Below are positions 32,913-41,433 of a DNA stretch of 64,000 bases, piece after piece. The stretch comes from JAUNSR01 sp036655355 (GTDB lineage Bacteria; Bacteroidota; Bacteroidia; Bacteroidales; JAUNSR01). A program made the position numbers and the translations under genes. The DNA is taken from assembly GCA_036655355.1 (NCBI GenBank), contig JAVVQG010000003.1, forward strand, positions 186,001 through 250,000. The letters run 5' to 3'. The stretch's first letter is position 1; the number at the start of each line of letters is the position of its first letter. A model generated the notes under the pieces. The model had not been told where the DNA came from. It saw only the letters and a list, made by a program, of their open reading frames with translations, and did not search any database.

Positions 32913-34427
32913 ATGTCCTTTAAAATTATTACCCCCGAAGAAGCCGCTGGCTTCGTGAAAGACGGTTATACCGTCGGTTTTAGTGGATTTACAGCAGCCG
33001 GCACCCCCAAAGCAGTTCCTCAGGCATTGGCTAAGATGGCGGAAGAGTTGCATCAGTCAGGTCAGCCTTTTAAAATAAACGTCTTTACAGGAGCTTCCAC
33101 AAATGATTTCATCGACGGAGCACTTTCCCGTGCGAAAGCGATTGCTAAACGCACGCCTTATCAAGGGCACAAAGACAGTCGGAACGGTGTGAATAACGGC
33201 GAGATTCAATATTTCGACATGCATCTTTCACACACGGCGCAATACCTGCGTTACGGTTTTCTGGGCAAAGTGAATGTAGCCATCATCGAGGCTGCAGAGA
33301 TTACCGACGACGGCGAGATCACACTCGGTACGGGTGTGGGTTCTACTCCAACCTTTTGTGAACTGGCAGATATCATCATCGTAGAGCGTAACAAATACCT
33401 TCCGAAAGAGCTGAAAGGATTCCACGATCTTTACGAGCCGTTGGACCCCCCTTTCCGCAAAGAAATTCCGATTTACAAACCGAGTGACCGTATCGGATCG
33501 AACGTGATTCATGTCGATCCGGCTAAGATCGTGGGTATTGTTGAAACCAACTATACCGACGGAGTGAAGGGATTCGCACCGGTTGACGAGGTGACCATGA
33601 AGATCGGTGAGAATGTAACGAACTTCCTGATCAGCGAAATGAAAGCGGGAAGAATTCCCAAAGAGTTGCTTCCGTTGCAATCGGGTGTGGGAAATGTGGC
33701 GAATGCCGTGTTGGCCTGTCTGGGTAAGAATCCGGATATCCCTCCCTTCGAGATGTATACCGAAGTGGTGCAGGACTCTGTGATTGCACTCATGAAACAG
33801 GGTAAATGTAAATTCGCCTCCACCTGTGCGCTTACCTTGAGCGATGAAGTGATGGAGGAGGTTTTCGAAAACCTGGATTACTATAAGGAACGCGTGGTGA
33901 TCCGTCCGGGTGAGATCACGAATAATCCGGAGGTGGTACGTCGTTTGGGACTCATTACGATGAATACCGCTCTCGAAGCGGATATTTTCGGTAACGTGAA
34001 TTCAACGCACGTGGTGGGAACGAAAATGATGAACGGTATCGGCGGATCGGCCGATTTTACACGCAACGCATACATCTCGATCTTTACCTGTCCCTCTGTT
34101 GCAAAAGGTGGAAAGATCAGTGCGATCGTTCCATTCGTATCGCATCTAGACCACAGCGAACACTCGGTACAGATTCTGATCACCGAACAGGGCGTAGCGG
34201 ACCTTCGCGGAAAATCGCCAATCGAAAAAGCACATGAGATCATCGATAACTGCGTTCATCCAGATTACAAACAATTGCTGCGCGATTATTTGGCGTTGAG
34301 CAAAAAGGGGAGTCATACGCCACATTCGCTGAATGCCGCTTTCGGCTTCCACAACGAATTCAATAAATCGGGCGATATGAAGAAAACGAGTTGGGCCGAA
34401 TATTTCGAGCCTGCCGTGATGAGTTAA
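32913..34427 (+). CDS. Acetyl-CoA hydrolase/transferase family protein (succinate/propionate CoA-transferase type)
   Basis: 504 residues, the usual length for the bacterial class I enzymes of this family (AarC, Cat1, SucCoA). Two related halves are visible: FSGFTAAGTPKAVPQAL near 23-39 and INVFTGASTNDFIDGAL near 56-72 in the first, and GIGGSADFTRNAYISIF near 371-387 in the second. The catalytic Glu is probably the one in MYTEVVQDS. These enzymes move CoA between acyl groups such as succinate, acetate and propionate. In Bacteroidales, which form succinate, propionate and acetate, this would fit fermentative energy metabolism in the cytoplasm. The acyl pair cannot be read from sequence. A terminator follows. 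Confidence 0.92.
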   Translation: MSFKIITPEEAAGFVKDGYTVGFSGFTAAGTPKAVPQALAKMAEELHQSGQPFKINVFTGASTNDFIDGALSRAKAIAKRTPYQGHKDSRNGVNNGEIQYFDMHLSHTAQYLRYGFLGKVNVAIIEAAEITDDGEITLGTGVGSTPTFCELADIIIVERNKYLPKELKGFHDLYEPLDPPFRKEIPIYKPSDRIGSNVIHVDPAKIVGIVETNYTDGVKGFAPVDEVTMKIGENVTNFLISEMKAGRIPKELLPLQSGVGNVANAVLACLGKNPDIPPFEMYTEVVQDSVIALMKQGKCKFASTCALTLSDEVMEEVFENLDYYKERVVIRPGEITNNPEVVRRLGLITMNTALEADIFGNVNSTHVVGTKMMNGIGGSADFTRNAYISIFTCPSVAKGGKISAIVPFVSHLDHSEHSVQILITEQGVADLRGKSPIEKAHEIIDNCVHPDYKQLLRDYLALSKKGSHTPHSLNAAFGFHNEFNKSGDMKKTSWAEYFEPAVMS

Positions 34428-34458
34428 TCCGTTCTGTCAAGCATGTTTAAATAGTTCT

Positions 34459-34496
34459 GCCCCGCAACGCCTTAAAACGTTGCGGGGCTTCTTTTT
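34459..34496 (+). terminator. Terminator of the CoA-transferase gene
   Basis: An 11-bp GC-rich perfect stem, GCCCCGCAACG with CGTTGCGGGGC, followed by TTCTTTTT. Confidence 0.95.
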
Positions 34497-34556
34497 ATGT
34501 AGGCTTTTTTATATTATAGTAGAATGTCTTTCAGGACGAATGCGTGCTTTTATTTA

Positions 34557-34564
34557 TATCTTTG
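34557..34564 (+). promoter_or_regulatory. -7 box (TATCTTTG) of the U32 peptidase-like gene
   Basis: A full TAnnTTTG match 45 bp ahead of the ATG at 34610; no clear -33 element. Confidence 0.55.
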
Positions 34565-34609
34565 CCCTCAATTTTACGCACCTCTTTATATCTACTTAAT
34601 TCCAGTTAT

Positions 34610-35866
34610 ATGAATCTGAAAGATTTTGAAATAATGGCACCTGTGGGATCTTACGATTCCCTTACGGCTGCAATTCAGGGAGGCGCCGACTCTATCTATT
34701 TCGGCATTGAGGGACTTAACATGCGTGCTAAGTCCGCGAACAACTTCACGATCGAAGACCTTCATAACATTGCCGGTATTTGCGCCGAACACGGTATGAA
34801 GAGCTACCTGACCGTGAATACCATCATTTACGATAACGACATCGAACTGATGTATAAGATCATCGATGCGGCAAAAGAAGCGAATATCTCCGCGATCATC
34901 GCTTCGGACGTGGCTCCGATGATGTATGCGCGTCAGATCGGCGTGGAAGTACACCTTTCTACGCAGTTGAACATTACCAATACCCAGGCGCTGAAGTTTT
35001 ACGCGCAGTTTGCAGACGTGGCGGTGCTCGCCCGCGAACTGAACATGGAGCAGGTTGCAGCGATCTATCAGGATATTCTGAAAGAGAACATTACCGGGCC
35101 TTCGGGTGAACTGATCCGCATCGAGATGTTTGCGCACGGAGCGTTGTGTATGGCCGTTTCAGGTAAATGCTACCTGAGTCTGCATGAGCACAACAAATCC
35201 GCCAACCGCGGATCTTGTACGCAGCAATGCCGTCACTCCTATACGGTGAAAGATACGCAGACCGGATCGGAACTGGAGATCGACAACCAATACATCATGT
35301 CGCCGCGTGACCTGAAGACGATTCACTTCATGAATAAGATGATTGAATCGGGTGTTCGCGTATTCAAATTGGAAGGGCGTGCACGCGGACCGGAGTATGT
35401 ACGTACGGTGGTTGAGTGTTACAAACAGGCCATCCAATCCGTTATCGATGGCACTTATACCGATGAGAAGATCGAGGAATGGAACGAACGTTTGTTCACC
35501 GTATTCAACCGCGGATTCTGGGACGGCTATTACCTGGGACAGCGTTTGGGTGAATGGAGTCCCCGTTCCGGCTCGGAAGCGACGAAGAAAAAGCTTTATG
35601 TAGCCAAGGGAATGAAATACTTCGCCAACATCGGAGTAGCCGAGTTCCTTTGCGAAACGCAGAGCGTGAAGGTGGGTGATGAGATCCTGATCACCGGTCC
35701 AACAACGGGAGCCATTCAGTTGATTCTTCCTGAGATTCAGGTGGATTATGTTTCGGTGAACGAAGCGAAGAAAGGCGATCGTTTCGCATTCAAGATCGAT
35801 CAGAAAATCAGACCTTCGGATAAGTTGTTCGTCATGGTCGATTCGAAAGAGATCGATAATAAGTAA
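34610..35866 (+). CDS. U32-family protein (TrhP-like, tRNA U34 hydroxylation; annotated as collagenase-like peptidase)
   Basis: 418 residues from MNLKDFEIMAPVGSYDS; the frame is open to 34544, but that part overlaps the promoter and encodes no family sequence. The U32 signature IEMFAHGALCMAVSGKCYLS lies near 167-186, followed by RGSCTQQCRHSYTV, whose cysteines are conserved in the family. Members called TrhP/YegQ take part in prephenate-dependent 5-hydroxylation of uridine 34 in tRNAs; older annotation as protease rests on PrtC of Porphyromonas. Length and C-terminal beta domain agree with the YegQ group. Monocistronic, with its own promoter and a UUCG-loop terminator. Confidence 0.93.
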   Translation: MNLKDFEIMAPVGSYDSLTAAIQGGADSIYFGIEGLNMRAKSANNFTIEDLHNIAGICAEHGMKSYLTVNTIIYDNDIELMYKIIDAAKEANISAIIASDVAPMMYARQIGVEVHLSTQLNITNTQALKFYAQFADVAVLARELNMEQVAAIYQDILKENITGPSGELIRIEMFAHGALCMAVSGKCYLSLHEHNKSANRGSCTQQCRHSYTVKDTQTGSELEIDNQYIMSPRDLKTIHFMNKMIESGVRVFKLEGRARGPEYVRTVVECYKQAIQSVIDGTYTDEKIEEWNERLFTVFNRGFWDGYYLGQRLGEWSPRSGSEATKKKLYVAKGMKYFANIGVAEFLCETQSVKVGDEILITGPTTGAIQLILPEIQVDYVSVNEAKKGDRFAFKIDQKIRPSDKLFVMVDSKEIDNK

Positions 35867-35964
35867 GGATAATAAGCTGCTTGCGTTTCCATACGTTATC
35901 TAATTTCGGATCGGTAAATTCTTTACATAAAAGATTAAACTCAAACAGCATTTTAGTTGTTATC

Positions 35965-35998
35965 AAAAGGGAGAGTACTTCGGTACGCTCCCTTTTTT
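35965..35998 (+). terminator. Terminator of the U32 gene
   Basis: AAAAGGGAGaGTAC and GTACgCTCCCTTTT around a stable TTCG tetraloop, ending in six Ts. Confidence 0.93.
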
Positions 35999-36014
35999 CA
36001 TTAACGTACACTCC

Positions 36015-36872
36015 ATGAAAATTGCTATTTCGGGTTCTTCCGGCTTTGTCGGTACCCATCTTAAGAATTTTCTTCAGGAACGCGGGGATACGGTGATCCC
36101 TTTGACCCGGTCGGACTTTGATGCGGAGCTGCCTGATTCGCTCCAACGTAAGTTAGCGGGATGCGATGCGGTGATTAATCTGGCCGGCTCGCCCATCAAT
36201 GTGCGTTGGACGAAACAGAACAAGGAGTTGATTCTGAACAGCCGTGTGGAGGTAACCCGGAAGTTGGTTGAAGCGATCAACCGGATGGAGCAGAAACCCG
36301 CGGTATTCATTTCAACCTCCGCCGTGGGTTATTACCCCTCCAATGGAGTTCAGACGGAACAATCCGAATCCGATCCGAACGCTTTCTTGGCGTTGGTGAC
36401 TCGCCGTTGGGAAGCCCAAGCGGCAGAAGTATCGTCCGATGTGAGGTTGGTGATTCTTCGTTTTGCGGTTGTTTTGGGGAAAGAGGGCGGCATGTTGCCT
36501 GTGCTGCTGAAGAGCTTTTCGAAACGGGTCGGTGTGATGTTCGGTAATGGAAAGCAAACGTTCGCTTGGATTCACATCGATGATTTGATGCAGATCTTCG
36601 CACTGATGTTGCGTGACCGTTCCCTTTCGGGGGTTTTCAACTGTGTAGCGCCCGGAGTAACCGATTTTGAAGCGCTCACCGCGGAAATCGGATTTTACTA
36701 CAAACCGTTTATACGCATTCAATTACCCCCGTTTATCTTGAAACTTGTTTTTTTGGAAGGTGCCTCCTTTATTTTACAAGGGCAGCATGCCGTACCGCAG
36801 CGATTATCAGCGTTGGGATTCCGTTTTAAATACCCTACGTTATCCGAGGCGATGCAGGCGATTTTCAAATAA
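36015..36872 (+). CDS. TIGR01777-family NAD(P)-dependent epimerase-like protein
   Basis: 285 residues. It starts with the dinucleotide-binding loop MKIAISGSSGFVGTHL. The family signature VINLAGSPINVRWTKQNKELILNSR is near 53-77 and shows the NLAG motif and the fixed Arg. Next come STSAVGYY near 95-102 (active Ser/Tyr region), WEAQA and FAWIHIDDL near 182-190. These extended short-chain dehydrogenase-like proteins (YfcH type) are widespread, but their substrate is not established. It stands alone, with an upstream terminator 17 bp before its start and no close downstream partner. Confidence 0.93.
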   Translation: MKIAISGSSGFVGTHLKNFLQERGDTVIPLTRSDFDAELPDSLQRKLAGCDAVINLAGSPINVRWTKQNKELILNSRVEVTRKLVEAINRMEQKPAVFISTSAVGYYPSNGVQTEQSESDPNAFLALVTRRWEAQAAEVSSDVRLVILRFAVVLGKEGGMLPVLLKSFSKRVGVMFGNGKQTFAWIHIDDLMQIFALMLRDRSLSGVFNCVAPGVTDFEALTAEIGFYYKPFIRIQLPPFILKLVFLEGASFILQGQHAVPQRLSALGFRFKYPTLSEAMQAIFK

Positions 36873-37071
36873 ATATTGATTTTATATCCAATAAACAGCA
36901 ATTGTTTAAACAATATTTAATATATTTATTGTAATCTTAATTATTGAGGCGTTCGAAGTTGTTTGAGTTCCTGTCTTTTGTTTAAAGAGATTTGTTGCGT
37001 TTCCCGCAGTTTTATCTGAAGAATGTTTGCTCAAACTGCTTTTTTCACTTCCTATTCAAAATCAGATTTGT

Positions 37072-37761
37072 ATGAAAAAGTTTATTGCAGAATTAATTGG
37101 AACGTTCGCCCTGGTGCTATTCGGATGTGGTAGCGCGGTGTTCGGGCAAATCTTTGTAGGCGCTGATTCGTTAACGACAATGGGCAATCCGATCACCATC
37201 ACTGCGATCGGGATGTGTTTCGGTCTGGCTGTATTGATCATGGCTTATGCCATCGGGCCGATTTCCGGTTGTCATGTCAACCCCGCGGTTAGTCTCGGTG
37301 TTTTTCTGAATAAAGGGATGAGTTTTGGCGAGATGATTCAATATTGGATCGCACAGTTGATCGGAGGTGCATTGGGTGCCATCGCAATCGGTCTGATTTC
37401 TCAGCAATGGACTCAATTCGGTTCGAACTCTTTTGCCGAAGGCCACCTTTCGGGTGCTTTCATCGGTGAAGTGATTTTCACCTTCCTCTTCTTGATCGTT
37501 ATTTTGGGATCTACCAGTGAGAAAGCTCCCAAAGGATTCGCAGGGATTGCCATCGGTTGGGCATTGGCGATTATCAATATCGTGATGATTCCAATTGACG
37601 GTGCATCGGTAAATCCGGCCCGTTCTTTCGGTCCCGCAATTTTCCAGGGCGGTGTGGCACTATCCCAATTGTGGGTGTTTATCGTGGCTCCGCTTATCGG
37701 AGCAGCCTTGGCCGCATTGGTGTGGAAGATTTTCAAAAAGGAGGAAAATCCTGTTAAATAA
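37072..37761 (+). CDS. Aquaporin Z-like MIP-family channel
   Basis: 229 residues, the length of E. coli AqpZ (231). Six transmembrane helices and the two half-helix NPA motifs, HVNPAVSLG near 64-72 and SVNPARSFGPA near 181-191, are intact. Arg in NPARS is the selectivity-filter Arg of water channels. The spacing lacks the long insertions of glycerol facilitators, so water is the likely cargo. The start MKKFIAELIGTF is canonical; the open frame to 37027 is ignored. It has its own terminator and no operon partner. Confidence 0.93.
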   Translation: MKKFIAELIGTFALVLFGCGSAVFGQIFVGADSLTTMGNPITITAIGMCFGLAVLIMAYAIGPISGCHVNPAVSLGVFLNKGMSFGEMIQYWIAQLIGGALGAIAIGLISQQWTQFGSNSFAEGHLSGAFIGEVIFTFLFLIVILGSTSEKAPKGFAGIAIGWALAIINIVMIPIDGASVNPARSFGPAIFQGGVALSQLWVFIVAPLIGAALAALVWKIFKKEENPVK

Positions 37762-37791
37762 TACGTTTTGATTGTAAGTTGATAAGTAGTA

Positions 37792-37825
37792 GGCCCGGTA
37801 CCTTGTGAAAGGTGCCGGGTTTTTT
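37792..37825 (+). terminator. Terminator of the aquaporin gene
   Basis: Stem CCCGGTACCTT with AAGGTGCCGGG (one mismatch), followed by six Ts. Confidence 0.92.
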
Positions 37826-37857
37826 ATTTCCTTTGCAACGTAAAAGAACAGATCGAT

Positions 37858-38547
37858 ATGAAGAGTTTTGAAAGAAAACCGCAACTGACTGCAGACGGTA
37901 CCCATACGCTATACATCCCGGAGATAGATGAACATTATCATTCCGTAAACGGAGCTGCCGTAGAGGCCAATCACGTTTATCTGAAAGAGGCGCTGATGCA
38001 CCACGGAGGCGCTTCGGTAACGGTGCTTGAAGTTGGCTTCGGTACGGGACTAAATGCTTTTCTGACGCTGCTGCATGCGTTGGAACAAGGAAAACGTATC
38101 CATTACGTGACGCTTGAACTTTATCCCTTGGAAACTGAGCAGGTGGAGCTACTTAATTATGCCGCTCAGATCGCTCCCGAAAAGAGCGAACTCTATTTTG
38201 CACTGCACCGTGCGCCGTGGAACGAACCTGTAGAGATCATTCCGGGATTCATTCTGGAAAAACGCCATTGTAATTTGGTGACTTGTCAGTTGGATGGAGC
38301 TTTCGATGTGGTGTATTTCGATGCGTTCGCACCCGAAAAACAGCCGGAGATGTGGTCGGATGCGATTTATGAGAAGCTATTCGCTCAGATGAACCCCGAT
38401 GCGGTGATGACCACCTATTGTGCAAAAGGGGTGGTTCGACGTGGATTTCAGGCGGCGGGACTTACGGTAGAACGCATTCCGGGACCTCCCGGAAAACGCG
38501 AAATGCTGCGTGCCACGAAACGCGTAGCTCACGGAAACGTTATTTAA
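37858..38547 (+). CDS. mnmD: tRNA (5-methylaminomethyl-2-thiouridine)(34) methyltransferase MnmD
   Basis: 229 residues. The protein is a stand-alone version of the methyltransferase half of E. coli MnmC. Motif I VLEVGFGTGLNAFLTLLHA is near 60-78, DVVYFDAFAPEKQPEMW near 151-167 holds the family's catalytic-site region, and TYCAKGVVRRGFQAAGL near 183-199 closes the fold. It methylates the aminomethyl group at the wobble uridine of several tRNAs in the cytoplasm. The last 8 bp overlap the end of the convergent YqaA-like gene, so no terminator fits between them. Confidence 0.94.
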   Translation: MKSFERKPQLTADGTHTLYIPEIDEHYHSVNGAAVEANHVYLKEALMHHGGASVTVLEVGFGTGLNAFLTLLHALEQGKRIHYVTLELYPLETEQVELLNYAAQIAPEKSELYFALHRAPWNEPVEIIPGFILEKRHCNLVTCQLDGAFDVVYFDAFAPEKQPEMWSDAIYEKLFAQMNPDAVMTTYCAKGVVRRGFQAAGLTVERIPGPPGKREMLRATKRVAHGNVI

Positions 38548-38992
38548 ACCATTCGATCAAACCGAGGGTGAAAGCCATCCAGATCAGGTATTTGAATAGT
38601 TTCCCGAAGAACATTGCGATACACACGATCAGGAAATTAGATCGCATCAACCCGAATACCACGATAATAAGATCGCCCACAAAAGGAACGAATACAAAGA
38701 ATGCGAGCCAGGCCCCGCGTCCGTCGAGGAAGCGGTGGACCTTCTCCACTTTCTCTCGTTTGACGCGCATGTATTTCACGATTTTCTCCATGCTGCCCAA
38801 GTATCCCAGGTAATAGCATGACATTCCTCCCAGCAGGTTACCGGCCGTAGCGGCGGTCAATACCCACCATTTGTCGAGGCCCAGAGCCAAAACCGCACTC
38901 ATAACGATCTCTGAGTTCGCCGGGATAATACTTCCCGACAGAAACGCAGAAATAAACATTCCCAAGTATCCCCACTGAGCCAGATCTTCCAT
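38540..38992 (-). CDS. YqaA/DedA-like VTT-domain membrane protein
   Basis: 150 residues with three to four membrane segments. The VTT (SNARE-associated) signature appears as FISAFLSGSIIPANSEIVM near 14-32 and ATAGNLLGGMSCYYLGYLG near 49-67, followed by FVFVPFVGDLIIVVFGLMR. This small form corresponds to YqaA. DedA-superfamily members are proposed lipid or undecaprenyl-phosphate transporters; the role of YqaA is not established. It converges with mnmD, with an 8-bp overlap of the 3' ends, and its start is 1 bp after the stop of the next gene upstream, implying coupling. Confidence 0.88.
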   Translation of the reverse strand: MEDLAQWGYLGMFISAFLSGSIIPANSEIVMSAVLALGLDKWWVLTAATAGNLLGGMSCYYLGYLGSMEKIVKYMRVKREKVEKVHRFLDGRGAWLAFFVFVPFVGDLIIVVFGLMRSNFLIVCIAMFFGKLFKYLIWMAFTLGLIEWFK

Positions 38993-38993
38993 A

Positions 38994-39983
38994 TCAACCT
39001 ATAAAAAACCACCCGAATAAGGCGGCATATATTGCTATTATCGTAAAAAATAAGGCGACACTCCCTTTCGATACGGAAGCCGTAAATACATCTCCCGCCA
39101 ACAGGGCTATCGTCATATACATGATCGTCAAGTGTCCGGTCAGATCGGATGAATCAAAAACCAACAATGCCGAGGCAACCGTACTTAAGAGTATAACAAA
39201 ATTATAGCATGCTTGTGTTCGGACTTTCTCTTGTAAATTGCTAATTAATAATTTTGTTCCTGAAATCAGACCGATTAAGAACGTTACCACCACGTTTACT
39301 TGGATCCACAAAGGAATCTGCGTGATATCGGGAATTGAGAACTCAAACAACCCCTCGAATTGTACGGGGAAAAGCGCCACTTTATCGTTGAAAAAATAGA
39401 GTGCGAATTGCAACCAATAGAGCGTAACCAAACCGATAAGAGCGGCCAGAAGCGTCTTCAGTCGCAATGACCGCATCATCCACAGCCCGACGATAAATAC
39501 CGGGAAGTAGAAAATGGCACGGCTCCACACCATGCTCAGCCCTCCCATAAGCATCCCGATCAGAAAGCCGTGTTCGGAGGATTTCTCCGCCTGATAAGAG
39601 CCGAACAGCACAAAAAGAGCCACGGAGATGAGGATCGCTGCAACGCTTCCTTCCGAAACCGATTGCAGGGGTGGGTTGGTGACCTGAAAGAGGAGGTAGA
39701 AAAGAAAAGGGAGCGCCGAGCGGAAGTGACTCAAAGCGAAATTCTCATTCATCTTAAAGAGTCCCCAGCCCGTCACCATCACCAATAGCAGGTTGATGAG
39801 CACACCGGTACCGAGAAACGAGTTGGTTTCTGAAAAATAGTTCCATATCGGATTCAACGGCTGAACCGAAGGCAGAAATGACTCATTGGTGAAGAACGTA
39901 ATGCTCCCCAGAACGATGGCGATGACGACTGATACCGGTATGGTAAGGCGATTTCGGGATATGTCAGTTAGGATATAATTCAT
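38994..39983 (-). CDS. Polytopic membrane protein of unknown function (DUF6427-like)
   Basis: 329 residues from MNYILTDISRNRL (Met7 of a slightly longer frame beginning at 40001). There are about nine to ten hydrophobic helices with few charges, such as LINLLLVMVTGWGLF, LLFYLLFQV-type PFLFYLLFQV, GFLIGMLMGGLSMVW and VALFFTIIAIYAALFGWFF. The layout and the segment NENFALSHFRSALPFLFYLL are reminiscent of the DUF6427 family in Bacteroidota, but I am not certain. No catalytic motif was seen. It is coupled to the YqaA-like gene downstream and separated from purD by an inverted repeat. Confidence 0.7.
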   Translation of the reverse strand: MNYILTDISRNRLTIPVSVVIAIVLGSITFFTNESFLPSVQPLNPIWNYFSETNSFLGTGVLINLLLVMVTGWGLFKMNENFALSHFRSALPFLFYLLFQVTNPPLQSVSEGSVAAILISVALFVLFGSYQAEKSSEHGFLIGMLMGGLSMVWSRAIFYFPVFIVGLWMMRSLRLKTLLAALIGLVTLYWLQFALYFFNDKVALFPVQFEGLFEFSIPDITQIPLWIQVNVVVTFLIGLISGTKLLISNLQEKVRTQACYNFVILLSTVASALLVFDSSDLTGHLTIMYMTIALLAGDVFTASVSKGSVALFFTIIAIYAALFGWFFIG

Positions 39984-40037
39984 TTCGGCAACTTTTATCA
40001 AAAGGTTTGTCGTAAGCCAACGATCACGACAATGTAT

Positions 40038-40085
40038 AAACGGCCTGCCGGCTCTCCGGTGCGGAGGCGATCGACAGGCCGTTTA
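40038..40085 (-). terminator. Inverted repeat, possible terminator of purD
   Basis: Ten-bp arms AAACGGCCTG and CAGGCCGTTT with an inner CTCCGG/CCGGAG-type pairing. The T-run is weak (GTTTATAC), so termination is likely but not certain. Confidence 0.55.
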
Positions 40086-40128
40086 AAGATAGTATAAAAA
40101 ATCTTATGTCAGGAAAAAGGGTTTTGAC

Positions 40129-41397
40129 TTACAGGTCGAAACCGATATCCGAACGGAAATATTTTCCTTCGAATTCTAGCGCACGGGCATTTTTGAAAGA
40201 GTTCGCCAACGCTTCCTCTTTGTTTGCACCGTAAGAGCTTACTGCGATCACGCGCCCACCGTTGGTAACGATATCGCCCGCTTTGTCAGTCGTTCCGGCA
40301 TGGAACAAAATGCTATCTTCCACTTTTTCGAATCCGGTGATCACTTTCCCTTTCTCATAATCGCCCGGATAACCTCCGGATACAAGCATCACGGTTACTG
40401 CCGCACGCGGATCTTCTTCCAATACGCGTGTTTCCAGATTACCTTCCGCTACACCTTCCAACAACTCCACGAAATCCGATTTGATACGCAACATCACCAC
40501 TTCCGTTTCCGGATCGCCCATGCGTACGTTGTATTCGATGGTCATCGGTTCTCCTTTTACGCGGATCAATCCAAGGAAGATGAATCCTTTGTATTCGATA
40601 TTTTCCGCTTTCAAACCTTTTACGGTTGGAATCACGATGCGTTCCTCCACTTTTTTCATGAACGCTTCGTCTGCGAACGGAACGGGAGAAACCGCACCCA
40701 TACCGCCTGTATTCAGACCCGTATCGCCTTCGCCGATACGTTTGTAGTCTTTTGCCACCGGAAGGATTTTGTATGAATCGCCGTCTGTCAAGACAAATAC
40801 CGAGCACTCGATACCGTCAAGGAACTCCTCGATCACCACTGTTTTACTTGCATCGCCAAACATTCCGTCGAGCATTCCCGCCAACTCTTTTTTCGCTTCT
40901 TCAAGTGTAGGGATAATCAAAACGCCTTTTCCGGCAGCCAAACCGTCGGCTTTCAATACATACGGCGCTTCCAATGATTCCAGGAATTTGTATCCCTCCT
41001 CAAGTGTTTCCGCTGTAAAGCTTGCGTAGGCAGCGGTCGGGATGTTGTGGCGCATCATGAACGCCTTTGCAAAATCTTTGCTTCCTTCCAACTGAGCACC
41101 CAACTTAGACGGACCGATCACCGGGATGTGTTTCAATTCGGCATCGTTTTTAAAGAAGTCATAAACTCCTTTCACAAGAGGATCTTCAGGACCAACCACA
41201 ACCATTCCGATTGCATTGGCCAAGGCAAATTCCTTCAGCTTTGGGAAATCTGACGCTGAGATGTTTACGTTCTCGCCAACCTGAGAGGTTCCGGCATTTC
41301 CGGGTGCGATGAATAACTTGTCTGTTTTTTTACTTTGTCTGATTTTCCAGGCAAGGGCGTTTTCACGTCCCCCTGAGCCTAATAGCAGGATGTTCAT
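40129..41397 (-). CDS. purD: Phosphoribosylamine-glycine ligase PurD
   Basis: 422 residues, normal for PurD (GAR synthetase), which joins phosphoribosylamine and glycine with ATP in purine synthesis. ATP-grasp features are clear: NILLLGSGGRENALAWKI at the N-terminus, PYVLKADGLAAGKGVLI near 142-158, VIEEFLDGIECSVFVLTDG near 191-209, and TGGMGAVSPVP near 232-242. Metal-binding GDPETE lies near 293-298. It is 36 bp downstream of the S9 peptidase gene in the same direction; the pairing has no obvious metabolic meaning. Confidence 0.97.
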   Translation of the reverse strand: MNILLLGSGGRENALAWKIRQSKKTDKLFIAPGNAGTSQVGENVNISASDFPKLKEFALANAIGMVVVGPEDPLVKGVYDFFKNDAELKHIPVIGPSKLGAQLEGSKDFAKAFMMRHNIPTAAYASFTAETLEEGYKFLESLEAPYVLKADGLAAGKGVLIIPTLEEAKKELAGMLDGMFGDASKTVVIEEFLDGIECSVFVLTDGDSYKILPVAKDYKRIGEGDTGLNTGGMGAVSPVPFADEAFMKKVEERIVIPTVKGLKAENIEYKGFIFLGLIRVKGEPMTIEYNVRMGDPETEVVMLRIKSDFVELLEGVAEGNLETRVLEEDPRAAVTVMLVSGGYPGDYEKGKVITGFEKVEDSILFHAGTTDKAGDIVTNGGRVIAVSSYGANKEEALANSFKNARALEFEGKYFRSDIGFDL

Positions 41398-41433
41398 TTA
41401 TAGAAAGAATTTAGGTGAAATGTTCTTAGTTTG